NCBI GenBank assembly: GCA_040768125.1
Contig: JAXGNG010000001.1
Location: 868,001-932,000, forward strand
Length of the DNA: 64,000 bases
Direction of reading: 5' to 3'
From: RBG-16-49-21 sp040768125
GTDB lineage: Bacteria; Spirochaetota; UBA4802; UBA5550
A program made the translations under genes and the position numbers. Below, one piece after another: positions 32,065-41,242 of this stretch. Positions within the stretch are counted from its first letter, which is position 1, and each line of letters opens with the position of its first letter. The notes beneath the pieces are model-generated. The model did no database searches, was not told where the DNA came from, and was given only the letters and a program-made list of their open reading frames with translations.

Positions 32065-33243
32065 TTATCGATTCTGCTTTGCTGAAGCGATCATTTTCAA
32101 CGATTCTTCGATAAAGAAAAAGGTCTCTGCGCTTACGTCCTCCTGGTCGGCTTTTTTGAGTTTTTCGTGTCCCAGGCGGGTTATTACCAGCCCCTCGGCG
32201 GGGAAGGAAATAATAAACTGGCCGCGATGTCCCGATTGATAGAAAAACCGTTTGCCCTTATACTCGCCCGTCCAGATGCCGTACGCGTAGGTTTTGTTGT
32301 TAAATGGAATCCGCGTAAGAATGCTCATTTGATGCGGCGATAGAATCTGTTTTTGTCTAAAAACGCCATTGTGGGCAATGGCCACGCCCAGGCGTGAGAT
32401 GTCCCGCGCCGTGGCTACCAGGCCCCCGAATGTTTTCTCGTTTCCATGCCAGCAGCTGTCCACGATGAACAGGGCGTCGTGTTCGCATCCCAGGGGGACC
32501 CAGAATTTTTCGGCCAGATAATCGCTGATTGACTTCCCCCCGAGCACGCGCTTCAATACAATGCCCAGTAGTTGCGTTGCGCCCGAATCATAATGTTGCG
32601 TATCGCCGGGATTACCCACGGCGTATAAATCGTTGAGCACGAATTTCTCCAGGTTTCCGTAGAAATTGAGCTTGGCGATCAGCGACAGGGGCCTCTGGTC
32701 CAGTTCTTCCCAGTACAGCCCGGTGGACATGCTGGCCAGGTGACGCAACGTGAGCTCGGGGCTTTGTTTCACCTTCCATTCGGGCACGTATTTGCTCACG
32801 GGGTCGTCAATGCTGTCGATCAATCCGTCTTCAACGGCCTTGAGAACGAGCAGCGATGTATAGGTTTTGGTTACCGACCAGACCCCCGATAACGTATCTG
32901 CCGAAGCGTCATTGTAGTACTTTTCCGCCAGGATCTTACCGTCTTTGATGATTATAAAGGCGGTTGTGCGATATTTTTTAAGGAAGGATTCCAGCTCATC
33001 GCCGAGCGGCAATTGATTGTACGCGGCATCAAGTTTCCATGCATGGCCGTCCTGCGCGTGTATCGTTTTCGTGCTCTGCACGGTATAATCATATATATCC
33101 ACGCCGGTCTGGCCGCGCAGATACGTGGTCCTGACGCCGCGCAGGAGATAGGCGGTATCCGTTGCCAGCATCAACAGGAACACGACGCCCGCAAGTGCGG
33201 CAACAATTGCGATCCCTTTCAATAATCTTTTCATGGTTACCAT
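32065..33243 (-). CDS. Beta-lactamase-fold serine hydrolase (class C/EstB type), membrane-anchored
   Basis: 392 residues. An N-terminal membrane segment (about 10-30) is followed by the penicillin-binding-protein/esterase fold: nucleophile S123 and K126 in WSVTK, Y218-S-G (HYDSGATQ), and a late GHRGQ motif. It is likely a periplasmic esterase, peptidase or 6-aminohexanoate-oligomer-hydrolase-like enzyme; a true beta-lactamase role is not supported. ATG 33243 or ATG 33234 may be used. Monocistronic, flanked on both sides by dispersed-repeat copies. Confidence 0.85.
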   Translation of the reverse strand: MVTMKRLLKGIAIVAALAGVVFLLMLATDTAYLLRGVRTTYLRGQTGVDIYDYTVQSTKTIHAQDGHAWKLDAAYNQLPLGDELESFLKKYRTTAFIIIKDGKILAEKYYNDASADTLSGVWSVTKTYTSLLVLKAVEDGLIDSIDDPVSKYVPEWKVKQSPELTLRHLASMSTGLYWEELDQRPLSLIAKLNFYGNLEKFVLNDLYAVGNPGDTQHYDSGATQLLGIVLKRVLGGKSISDYLAEKFWVPLGCEHDALFIVDSCWHGNEKTFGGLVATARDISRLGVAIAHNGVFRQKQILSPHQMSILTRIPFNNKTYAYGIWTGEYKGKRFFYQSGHRGQFIISFPAEGLVITRLGHEKLKKADQEDVSAETFFFIEESLKMIASAKQNR

Positions 33244-33292
33244 CCAGGAATTTCTTTCTTACCGGGCACCGGGCCGGGTGACGCAATGAGCC

Positions 33293-33363
33293 TTATGTGA
33301 ACAAATAATAGACTGCCGAAAAGAAATTGCAAGGTAAAAACTGCTGGACAGAGTGCCTGAAAT
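33293..33363 (+). repeat. Longest copy of the dispersed repeat
   Basis: It comprises TTATGTGAACAAAT, a variable spacer, and GAAATTGCAAGGTAAAAAC continuing CTGCTGGACAGAGTGCCTG. Parts recur at 1005, 25160, 27406, 31650-31696 and, inverted, at 34375. It fills most of the gap between two divergent genes. It is not coding. Confidence 0.65.
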
Positions 33364-33549
33364 TTTGTGTCATAATCTCTGCGGATAGCGCCGGTGGTGT
33401 TTCATGGACGGGTGCCATAAAGCGCGTAAATTCCCAGATACAATCAAACGGATTGTATGATTTCAGAAGATGCCAGTATGCCATGGCGTTTTTTCTGATC
33501 TGATGTGAGGCTCAAGCGCTTTTTAGTATCGCAATAACGGAGAGAACCT

Positions 33550-34329
33550 GTGGCCAATAAAATCATTACCGCGATCTTTGTTCTCGTGATTCTCGGCATA
33601 TGTTATTCAGATGAACTAATGAATATTCAAGGAAAAAAATTTGCTGTTGAACTATATAAAGGAAAGTCGGAAATACAATTCTATAAGAATAAAACCTATG
33701 AATTCACCTATGATACCGATGCCATGTCATTCCTCAATAGTGGAAAGTATTCCATTACAAATAGCGCGATACTTCTTGAGCCGGATACGTGTCAGGATGT
33801 AAGGGCCAGAAGCACTATGCCCTGCGGCGAGTCCCTCGGTCGTGCTGAATGCCGTTTTGCTGTCGACAACACATCGTTATATTATTCAAAATATCTGCAA
33901 TGCACGTCACGGGAGATGAATAATCAGAAATTTATTGAATCCCTATTGTTGGAAAATGAGAATGCTCTTGGTATGAAGATATCCCGAATGGTATTCCCGG
34001 TAGAGGAAAATAAAGTGAAACCGGGCACGGAAGTTGTATATAATGGAATACCAGTAATCGTTCTGCCGGGTTCGGGGATAACGACGACTCTGGTAAAAAT
34101 CAGAGAAAAGCCCTCAACCAGCTCTAAAGCCCTTACCTACTGCGCTACGGTTGCGTATGATCCCTCGGCAAAGCAATATGACGCAGTACCGAAAAATACT
34201 ATGGTCAGGATCATCGCTCGGACAAGGGATAAATGTACAGTTGGCAAGTGGAATAATTACTGGTATTGCATATCAGTCGGCATGAATGACAGGGTCTGGA
34301 TGTTCGGAGAATTCATAAAGCTGAAATAG
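33550..34329 (+). CDS. Secreted protein with C-terminal bacterial SH3 domain
   Basis: 259 residues from GTG 33550 (CGGAGAG upstream). An N-terminal hydrophobic signal (IITAIFVLVILGICYS) could be a loose lipobox (LGIC). The C-terminal ~75 residues (VKIREKPSTSSKALTYC ... NYWYCISVG ... WMFGEFIKLK) form an SH3b-like fold expected to bind cell wall or protein. The middle is unassigned. AT-rich compared with the core genes, so probably accessory. Confidence 0.7.
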   Translation: MANKIITAIFVLVILGICYSDELMNIQGKKFAVELYKGKSEIQFYKNKTYEFTYDTDAMSFLNSGKYSITNSAILLEPDTCQDVRARSTMPCGESLGRAECRFAVDNTSLYYSKYLQCTSREMNNQKFIESLLLENENALGMKISRMVFPVEENKVKPGTEVVYNGIPVIVLPGSGITTTLVKIREKPSTSSKALTYCATVAYDPSAKQYDAVPKNTMVRIIARTRDKCTVGKWNNYWYCISVGMNDRVWMFGEFIKLK

Positions 34330-34374
34330 GGGCTAGTCGAAACCATTTCTTCTGTATAATTGCACGTCAAATAA

Positions 34375-34392
34375 CCAGCAGTTTTTACCTTG
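34375..34392 (-). repeat. Inverted copy of the dispersed repeat core
   Basis: The minus strand reads CAAGGTAAAAACTGCTGG, identical to 33330-33347. With the forward copy it brackets the SH3-domain gene as inverted repeats. Confidence 0.65.
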
Positions 34393-34607
34393 TTTATCCG
34401 TGAAATTTCACCCACTTGTAATTATGCACGGGCGAGATAATGTGTTTTATGTGAACACGACCTCCCCTGTGGAAACAACCCTCCGAAGACACATGCAGTT
34501 GAAACGAATATGACGGCGTGCCGCGAAATAATTGACAGGCGGACAGGGGTCGGGACAAATGACGGGGACGCCGCGGGTGCGGCGTGATGTTGCGAGCGGG
34601 GTGTGTG

Positions 34608-35591
34608 ATGAAGGACCTACAGAGCAGGCGTGAGTTTCTCGGAAGGGCCGCGGCGGTGTCCGCGGGGATCGCCCTTGGGGCGCCGATGCCCGGGTTGGCC
34701 CGACCTGCGGCAAAGCTCAAAACAACGGACCCGAAGCGGGCCCTGGTCACCTGGTTCAGCCAGGCGGGCCACACGGAGCGTATCGGGAAGATCGTCGCCT
34801 GCCGCCTTATCCGGGCCGGCCTGGCGGTCGATCATGGCGACATCCGCGACGTGTCCCTCGAGGGGATCGCAGGCTACGACCTTGTCGTGGCGGGTTCCCC
34901 GGTCTACTACTTCGAGGCCCCCGATTTCCTGACGGCGCGGCTCGAATCGCTTCCGTCGATCGAGGGTGCCGCCGTGGCCTCCTATTCCACCTACGGGGGG
35001 CCGGGTCACAACCAGCACAACACGGCCTGCGACCTCCTGGAGCGCCTGGTCGACAGGGGTGGCGTTCCCGTGGGGATCGACACCTTCGGCAACATGTCCA
35101 CCTTCGCCCCCACCTGGTCCACGGGGAGGATCGAGCGCGTGGTGAAGTACCGGGACCGGCCCAACGAGGCCACGTACCGGCGTGCCCGGCAGTTCGCCGA
35201 CGGCCTCCTCGCCGCGGCCCGGGCCGGAAGGCCCGTCGAGGTGAAGCGGTCGGTCACCGCCTTCGAGGCGATGAAGATCCTCAACTCACGTTGGTGGACG
35301 AAGCGGATGATCAGCCGCCACGAGATCGACGCAGGCACCTGCATATCCTGCGGCCTCTGCGAGGATCGGTGCCCCGTCGGGGCCATCACCATCGCCCGCC
35401 ACCTTGTGGACCGGGACCGGTGCGTCGCCTGCATGGGGTGCGTGAACCTCTGCCCGGTCCAGGCCCACGTGATGATCTTCAACGGGGACCGCGTCTACGG
35501 CTTCCAGGAACTGCTGAGGCGCCAGAAGATTGAGATCGCCGAGCCCGAGGAGCTCCGGGGCGAGTTCTGCCCCGCCGGGGGGCGGCGATGA
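34608..35591 (+). CDS. Tat-exported flavodoxin-ferredoxin fusion (EFR1-like)
   Basis: 327 residues from ATG 34608. A twin-arginine signal (SRREFLGRAAAV) is followed by a flavodoxin domain (~45-200; VTWFSQAGHTERIG, VAGSPVYYFEAP) and two [4Fe-4S] ferredoxin motifs (CISCGLCEDRCPVG and CVACMGCVNLCPV). EFR1-type proteins move electrons between flavin and iron-sulfur centres, but a Tat signal on one is uncommon and places it in the periplasm with folded cofactors. Its end overlaps the DUF4015 gene, giving a coupled pair. Confidence 0.82.
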   Translation: MKDLQSRREFLGRAAAVSAGIALGAPMPGLARPAAKLKTTDPKRALVTWFSQAGHTERIGKIVACRLIRAGLAVDHGDIRDVSLEGIAGYDLVVAGSPVYYFEAPDFLTARLESLPSIEGAAVASYSTYGGPGHNQHNTACDLLERLVDRGGVPVGIDTFGNMSTFAPTWSTGRIERVVKYRDRPNEATYRRARQFADGLLAAARAGRPVEVKRSVTAFEAMKILNSRWWTKRMISRHEIDAGTCISCGLCEDRCPVGAITIARHLVDRDRCVACMGCVNLCPVQAHVMIFNGDRVYGFQELLRRQKIEIAEPEELRGEFCPAGGRR

Positions 35592-36496
35592 AGATACCCG
35601 TGATCCGACGCCTCGCCGCTGCCGCCGTTATCTCCGTCCTGGCCCTGTCATGCGCCTCCCCGGGAAAGGGGCCCACGGGCTCGCGGCCCCTGCGGGGACT
35701 CTACGTGCCGAATCCGAAGGCCAACAGCCTCAGTTATATAAAGTCAATCGTGGAGCGGGGAAAGCCCCTGGGCGTCAACATGGTGGTCCTGGACGTGCAT
35801 CCCTTCATGATACTGCGCTCCCGCATCAATCCCGAGGTGGTCGCCTATCTGAACGGCAGGGGCATCTATACCGCGGCGCGGGTGGTCTGCTTCCAGGACG
35901 GCCTCGGAAGGCTTCCCGTGCCGGATGACTACATGAACCGCCTCTTCGCCGTGATCGAGGCGGCCGTGGGGGCCGGCTTCAGGGAGATACAGCTCGATTA
36001 CATCCGCTTCCAGGACGGGGGGCCCGGCTATTCCCTCGAGGCGAAATACGGTTTCGTCGCGTCACTCCTCAAAAAGGCCAGGGAGATGACCGACGTCCGG
36101 GGGCTGGTCCTCTCGGCCGACGTCTTCGGCCGCGTGGTCTACAACCGGAACGACATTATCGGCCAGCAGCTCGAGCTCTTCGCGCGCCACGTGGACGTGA
36201 TCTACCCGATGCTCTACCCGAGCCACTTCACCGGCGACAGGGACCGGATGGCGAACCCCGGGGAGACGATCCGCGAGGGGACCCTGAAGGGGATCGCACG
36301 GGTCCGCGGGAGCGGGGCGCACATCCAGCCCTATATCCAGGCCTTTCCCTACAACATCCAGTGGGCCCGGGTCCCCCTGGACCGCTACGTGGAGCTCCAG
36401 GTCAGGGCCGCGGAATCCACGGGCGCACGGGGCTGGGTGGCCTGGAACGCGAAGGGCGACTACGAGAGCGTGTTCACCGCCCTGTCGAGGCTTTGA
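35588..36496 (+). CDS. DUF4015 putative glycoside-hydrolase-like lipoprotein
   Basis: 302 residues. A signal peptide ends in LALSC, a lipobox. The rest is a TIM-barrel-like domain of the DUF4015 type: RGLYVPNP, MVVLDVHP, IQLDYIRFQ, VLSADVFG, DVIYPMLYPSHF and a C-terminal GARGWVAWNA. The family is related to glycosidase barrels, but no activity is established. The start overlaps the flavodoxin-ferredoxin stop. The 3' end overlaps the convergent GH1 gene by 23 bp. Confidence 0.82.
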   Translation: MKIPVIRRLAAAAVISVLALSCASPGKGPTGSRPLRGLYVPNPKANSLSYIKSIVERGKPLGVNMVVLDVHPFMILRSRINPEVVAYLNGRGIYTAARVVCFQDGLGRLPVPDDYMNRLFAVIEAAVGAGFREIQLDYIRFQDGGPGYSLEAKYGFVASLLKKAREMTDVRGLVLSADVFGRVVYNRNDIIGQQLELFARHVDVIYPMLYPSHFTGDRDRMANPGETIREGTLKGIARVRGSGAHIQPYIQAFPYNIQWARVPLDRYVELQVRAAESTGARGWVAWNAKGDYESVFTALSRL

Positions 36497-37793
36497 GGTA
36501 CTTTTTGATCATCGCCCCGGTCACCCCGCGGTTTTTGCAGATCTCCCCGTAGAAGGTGCCGCTCCTGCGAATGGTCCGTTTCTGGTTCTTGAAGTTGACC
36601 GCGACCAGCCCGAATTTTGCCTCGTATCCCTCGGCCCATTCGAAATTATCCATCAGGGTCCAGTGGTAGTAGCGCCGCACGTCGACGCCCGCCCCGATGA
36701 GGCGGTGGACCTGGCGGAGATGGTCGTAGAGGTACCGGGACCTGAACCGGTCCGCCGCGTCCGCCGTGCCGTTCTCCGTGATGTAGATGGGAAGGCCGAA
36801 GCGTCGATGGCAGGCCTCGCAGAACCGGGATAACCCCTCGGGATAGAGCTCCCACCCCAGGTCGTTCACCGGCGCCCCCGGAAGCGTCTCGATGTCCCCG
36901 AACATCTGCTCCGGCTTCCGGATATTGAAGGTGACCATCTCCCGGGAGTAGTAGTTAATGCCGATGAAGTCCTGGAATCTTTCCCTGCCCCGGGGAAGCC
37001 CCGCGCCGATGGGGGGGACCAGGCGCCCGTGTGACATGCCCGCAAGGAAAACCTCGTGGAAGAGGCGGTTCTGCAGCGCGCAGGCGAAGCGGTCCAGCCG
37101 GGAGTCCCGCTTCGGATCGAAGATCCGGAGGTGGTGCGCCGCGCCGACCATCGTGTCGGTGAAACCCATGGAGGAGCGGACCCGGTGGATCGCCCGGTAC
37201 GCCGCCACGTGGGCCCGGATCATCGTCCGCGCCCCCCTGATGTATTTCACGATGCTTTGTTCGCCCGGCGGCCAGGTGCCCGCCACGTAGCCGAATACCA
37301 GGTAGACGTTCGGCTCGTTGATCGTGACCCACTCCTGCACCAGGTCGCCCAGGCAGTGCGCCGCGCGCTCGGCGTACCGCTCGAAGCGCCGCACCGCCCG
37401 GCGGTCGGTCCAGCCTCCGGAATCCTCGAACCAGAGGGGATTGGAGAAATGGTGCAGGGTCACCAGGGGCTCGATGCCGGCGTTCTTGAGGGCGATGATC
37501 TCGTCGCGGTAGTGGGCAAGGGCCCCCTCGTCGAAGTGGTCCTCCGCCGGCTGGATGCGACTCCACTCGAGACTCATGCGGTAGACCGTCACGTTAAGCC
37601 TCTTCATGAGCCGGATGTCCTCGTCGACGCGGTTCCAGTGGTCGTCGGCCACGGCGCAGTCGCTCCCGTCGGCGATGCGGCCTGGCTGGCGGGACCAGCG
37701 GTACCAGGTGTTGTTGGTGTCGCCCCCCTCGATCTGGAGGGAGGCCGTCGCCGTGCCGAGTGAAAAATCCGCGGGGAGTTGAAAGGGTTTCAT
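36474..37793 (-). CDS. GH1 beta-glycosidase
   Basis: 439 residues, normal for family 1. Acid/base E160 in TINEPN and nucleophile E340 in YITENG are present, with the N-terminal FSLGTATASLQIEG and C-terminal LMDNFEWAEGY motifs. No signal peptide, so cytoplasmic. It cleaves beta-linked glucosides or galactosides after uptake. It is the last gene of a minus-strand run after galactokinase and GH36, about 35 bp downstream of GH36, fitting a galactoside operon. Confidence 0.93.
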   Translation of the reverse strand: MKPFQLPADFSLGTATASLQIEGGDTNNTWYRWSRQPGRIADGSDCAVADDHWNRVDEDIRLMKRLNVTVYRMSLEWSRIQPAEDHFDEGALAHYRDEIIALKNAGIEPLVTLHHFSNPLWFEDSGGWTDRRAVRRFERYAERAAHCLGDLVQEWVTINEPNVYLVFGYVAGTWPPGEQSIVKYIRGARTMIRAHVAAYRAIHRVRSSMGFTDTMVGAAHHLRIFDPKRDSRLDRFACALQNRLFHEVFLAGMSHGRLVPPIGAGLPRGRERFQDFIGINYYSREMVTFNIRKPEQMFGDIETLPGAPVNDLGWELYPEGLSRFCEACHRRFGLPIYITENGTADAADRFRSRYLYDHLRQVHRLIGAGVDVRRYYHWTLMDNFEWAEGYEAKFGLVAVNFKNQKRTIRRSGTFYGEICKNRGVTGAMIKKYLKASTGR

Positions 37794-37827
37794 CTCGTCC
37801 TCCTTCTCCGCCGAAGGGCGGGTGTTC

Positions 37828-39840
37828 TCACAGGCTCGCCTTCAGCACGAAGAGCCCTTCTTCGATCTGCCCGGCCTGGACCGGCAGGCCGTTGATGAAG
37901 TACTGGCCGGGGCCCGGCGTCCTGATGAAGACCGTGTTGTCGTTCCGCACGTCATCGCTCTGGGTTACGGTGATGGCGTCCCCGTTCTGAACGCAGGCGA
38001 GAATCTCGCTTCCCGGGAAGATATGGGCCGTGGTCCCCGATACGGTGAAGAAATCGTCCTTCACGGAGAGGTAGCATCGCGATTCGCGGGGCCGGAGCGG
38101 GATTTTTTCCCCCCCGGCCGTGAAGGCCGGGTCGCCTGCCGGCAGGGCGTTGAAGTAGAGACCCTCGTCCAGGACCGGAGCGGAGCGGCGGGACGAGAGG
38201 TTGGCCAGGGCGCAGTAGCGGTTTTCCCCGATGGCGAAATCGATCTTCAGGGCGCCCCCCGAATCAGAGACGCGCGTTCCCTCCTTTTCCCGCAGGGGGA
38301 AGAGGGAGCGGTAGATGCGCATCGTGTCCGGGGAATAATGGGCGACGTTGTCGGATGTGAAGATGAGGCCGCCGAAAATATTGTTCAGCAGGAAGAGGGT
38401 GAAGCGTTCGTCGTCGCTCATGGCGTTCTTTTCCCGCCGCAGCATGACGACGTCGGGGTCGTTGACGAAAACCCTCCCGTTCAGGTGTCCCCGGCCCACG
38501 GTGCTGGCCAGTGAATTGGCCGTGGAGACCCGCTCACGGTAGTTGACGGCCCTGAGGAGGCGGTCCTCCCATTTCGGCGCCACGTCGCTTCCGACGCGAC
38601 AGTAGTCCACGAGCCCGAAGGCGGCACCCAGGGGGACGCCGCACCCGAGAATCAGCCGGTCCCCGGCGCAGCGGCGGAGGAACCTCATGGCCTTGGCCAT
38701 GACGGCGCTCCGGGGCTTTCCGTTCCGCGGCAGCAGCGCCGCGGCGTAGAGGAAATCGAGCTTGACCATGTCGAAGCCCCACCGGTTGAGCGCCGTGTCG
38801 AAGACGTTGTGCATATGGTAGAGAAACTCGTCGTTGTACACGTCAAGGGCGTAGAAGGTGCCGCTCCAGAGGGGGTTCCATCCCGCGGCGACCGGTTTGC
38901 CCTCGTGCCTCAGGAGCCATTCGCCGCGCTCCTTCGCGAGCCGTGATGACTTCTCGCAGATGAAGGGAGCGAGCCAGAGGCCGGGGCGGAACCCGCGATC
39001 CCGTATCCTCGAGGCGAGGGCCTCCATGCCGCCCGGGAAGGAAGGCTTTATGTCGAGCCAGTCCCCCACGGCGGCCTGCCAGCCGTCGTCTACCTGGAAC
39101 AGCTGGATGGGAATCCTCTCCCGTTCCAGGGCCGAGAGGTTTTCCTCGATGATGGATTCCGAGATGTCGGTGTAGTAGTGATACCAGCTCGTCCATCCCG
39201 TGGCGGGACCGCGGGCCTCGAAGCCAGGGCAGAGTGCGCCGAAGTAAGCGGAGTGCAGTTCATCCTCCCTGCCCTGGAGGAGGAGCAGGTCCACCAGGGT
39301 GGCGGGCGAGGAGATCTCGGTTCCCTCGACGTCCTTCACCACGCGGATGCGGTTCCGTTTCGCGTCGCAGGCGAAGATGGTGTAGCCGGTCTCCTCGTCC
39401 AGGGAACCCAGGAGTGTCGTCGCCCCGGTTTTCTGCCTGATGGAACAGTAGGTGTGGCTGTGGAAGGTGCCTCTTCCGCCGGGGCAGGGGTAGATGTCGT
39501 AGTCCCCGAAGCGGTCGAGCTTGAAGACGCGCCCGGCGCGGCCCAGGGGGCGGATCCTTTCACCCGGGGCGAACTCCCGGCTTTCCGTCCAGGACTGGAA
39601 GCCGTTGCAGAATATCCGGTCATCGGGGAGAAAACGGTAATTCGCCTCGAAGAAAATATCGAGAAGGGAGAGCGGCCCGTCGGGCGCCAGGGTTGCCGTG
39701 ACGCGCCAGCCATGGTCGACGGGAAGAAGCTCCGACGTCACCTCGAGACCCTGTGCCCGGGCGGGCACGCCTGGAGTGAAGGAAAGCGTGTAGTCGCGTT
39801 TTCCCGCGCGGTAGCGTATGAAGCCTTTCTGTATGTTCAT
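37828..39840 (-). CDS. GH36 alpha-galactosidase-like enzyme
   Basis: 670 residues. The catalytic barrel carries nucleophile D362 in VKLDFLYAAAL and probable acid/base D419 in CRVGSD, with substrate-binding VDDGWQ at 250-255. N-terminal beta-sandwich and C-terminal domains are those of family 36. No signal peptide. It should release galactose from alpha-galactosides, feeding the galactokinase whose stop overlaps its start (ATGA at 39837-39840). Confidence 0.9.
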   Translation of the reverse strand: MNIQKGFIRYRAGKRDYTLSFTPGVPARAQGLEVTSELLPVDHGWRVTATLAPDGPLSLLDIFFEANYRFLPDDRIFCNGFQSWTESREFAPGERIRPLGRAGRVFKLDRFGDYDIYPCPGGRGTFHSHTYCSIRQKTGATTLLGSLDEETGYTIFACDAKRNRIRVVKDVEGTEISSPATLVDLLLLQGREDELHSAYFGALCPGFEARGPATGWTSWYHYYTDISESIIEENLSALERERIPIQLFQVDDGWQAAVGDWLDIKPSFPGGMEALASRIRDRGFRPGLWLAPFICEKSSRLAKERGEWLLRHEGKPVAAGWNPLWSGTFYALDVYNDEFLYHMHNVFDTALNRWGFDMVKLDFLYAAALLPRNGKPRSAVMAKAMRFLRRCAGDRLILGCGVPLGAAFGLVDYCRVGSDVAPKWEDRLLRAVNYRERVSTANSLASTVGRGHLNGRVFVNDPDVVMLRREKNAMSDDERFTLFLLNNIFGGLIFTSDNVAHYSPDTMRIYRSLFPLREKEGTRVSDSGGALKIDFAIGENRYCALANLSSRRSAPVLDEGLYFNALPAGDPAFTAGGEKIPLRPRESRCYLSVKDDFFTVSGTTAHIFPGSEILACVQNGDAITVTQSDDVRNDNTVFIRTPGPGQYFINGLPVQAGQIEEGLFVLKASL

Positions 39841-41000
39841 GCCTGGGTCCCCGGTGCCTCCCCGGCGGTCAGTTCTCGCACGCCGTCCCCCATGTCGGTT
39901 GCATGGAAGTCGATGGAACGATTCGTCCTCGCGCGGTATTTTTTTGCAACGAATTTTTTAAACGCCCCCAGGGCACCGGTTTCGACGAGGGCGAGGGCGC
40001 ATCCGCCGAATCCGGCCCCGGTCATCCGCGCCCCGGAGCAACCCGGCGCGTCGAGGGACGCCGCCGCGATGGTGTCGAGCTCGAGTCCCGTCACCTCGTA
40101 GTCGTCGCGGAGGGAACGGTGGGATTCCGAGAGAAGGGCGCCGAACCTGGGGAGATCGCCCCCGCGAAGGGACCGGGCGGCCTCGATGACCCGGGCGTTC
40201 TCCGTGACGACATGGCGGGCCCGGCGCTTCAGCACCGGGTCGCCTATGGTCTCGACCAGGGCGGGGGAGGCGGCCGCGAGGTTCGGCACCGAGGGGTCCC
40301 TGAGCCTGATCGTCTCAAGGGCGGCCGCGCACTCCTCCCTTCGCTCGTTGTATTTAGAATCCGCAAGGGCGCGGGGGCGGTTGCTGTCGATGATGACGAG
40401 GGTGTGGTCCGGCAGCGAGACGGGCACGCATTCGTACCCGAGGGTCCCGGTGTCCAGGAGCATGGCGTGCCCCCGCCTTCCCATGGCGATGGCGAACTGG
40501 TCCATGATGCCGCACCGCACGCCGATGAACTCGTTTTCCATTTTCTGCATGAGGAGCGCCATGGCGATCCGCTCGTCGTCTCCCGGTTCGGCGAGGATGA
40601 AGGCCGTGAGAAGCTCAATGGCGGCCGAGGAGGAGAGGCCGGAGCCCCGGGGAAGGGTGCTCGAGTAGAGGATGCTCTTTCCCCGGATGGCGCGCCCGCT
40701 TTTCCGCAAGTAGTGCGCCGCCCCGAGGGGGTAGTTGGCCCATCCGCGCGCCTCGTCATAGCGGATCTCCCCGTCGAGATCGAAGCGGACCTCTTCCCCC
40801 TCCTGGGCGGACTTGAGCACCAGGAGGCTGTCGCGCCGCTCCTGCACGGTCCCCGTGATGCCCAGGGATATCGCACCGGGGAACACGCGGCCGCCGTTGT
40901 AATCCAGGTGCTCGCCTATAAGGTTGATTCTTCCCGGGGCGAAAAAGGACCTGAGGGGGAGGTCCTGGTCGAAAAAATCACGCGTATCGGCCTCTGTCAT
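39837..41000 (-). CDS. galK: Galactokinase
   Basis: 387 residues from the ATG at 40998-41000, with AGGAGG ten bases upstream; a longer frame exists but adds non-conserved sequence. Signature APGRINLIGEHLDYNGG at 21-37, GHMP motif PRGSGLSSSAAIELL, and late GAGFGGCALAL. It phosphorylates galactose to Gal-1-P in the Leloir pathway; galT and galE are not nearby. First gene of the galK-GH36-GH1 operon. Confidence 0.93.
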   Translation of the reverse strand: MTEADTRDFFDQDLPLRSFFAPGRINLIGEHLDYNGGRVFPGAISLGITGTVQERRDSLLVLKSAQEGEEVRFDLDGEIRYDEARGWANYPLGAAHYLRKSGRAIRGKSILYSSTLPRGSGLSSSAAIELLTAFILAEPGDDERIAMALLMQKMENEFIGVRCGIMDQFAIAMGRRGHAMLLDTGTLGYECVPVSLPDHTLVIIDSNRPRALADSKYNERREECAAALETIRLRDPSVPNLAAASPALVETIGDPVLKRRARHVVTENARVIEAARSLRGGDLPRFGALLSESHRSLRDDYEVTGLELDTIAAASLDAPGCSGARMTGAGFGGCALALVETGALGAFKKFVAKKYRARTNRSIDFHATDMGDGVRELTAGEAPGTQA

Positions 41001-41179
41001 GCAGGGGAAACCTCCTCCGACGGGGTCCGGGGAGCGGTGCCTCCCGGTGCCGCTCACCGCAATCCGAGCCTACCGCACCGGAACCGGGGGCGCAATGAGA
41101 ATACCGGGCGTCCCTCATTTTTTTCAGGATGCCAGGGGCGTGCAGGCGTGGGGAAGGCATCCCCGTGGCTCAATAAAAG

Positions 41180-41203
41180 GCCCCCCACCGGGGGGTGGGG
41201 GGC
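41180..41203 (-). terminator. Rho-independent terminator of the FadL-type porin gene
   Basis: On the minus strand GCCCCCCACC pairs with GGTGGGGGGC across a four-base loop, followed by CTTTTATTG. It lies about 40 bp beyond the porin stop, and before the galactokinase, so it insulates the two units. Confidence 0.75.
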
Positions 41204-41242
41204 TGGTTAAGGAGGTATTGTAAACGGATCCGGGTTGTCGGT

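Noticed and set aside
32065..33243. Antibiotic-resistance beta-lactamase
   Set aside because: The fold is shared with esterases and peptidases; an N-terminal membrane anchor and lack of specific beta-lactamase motifs do not support a resistance call.
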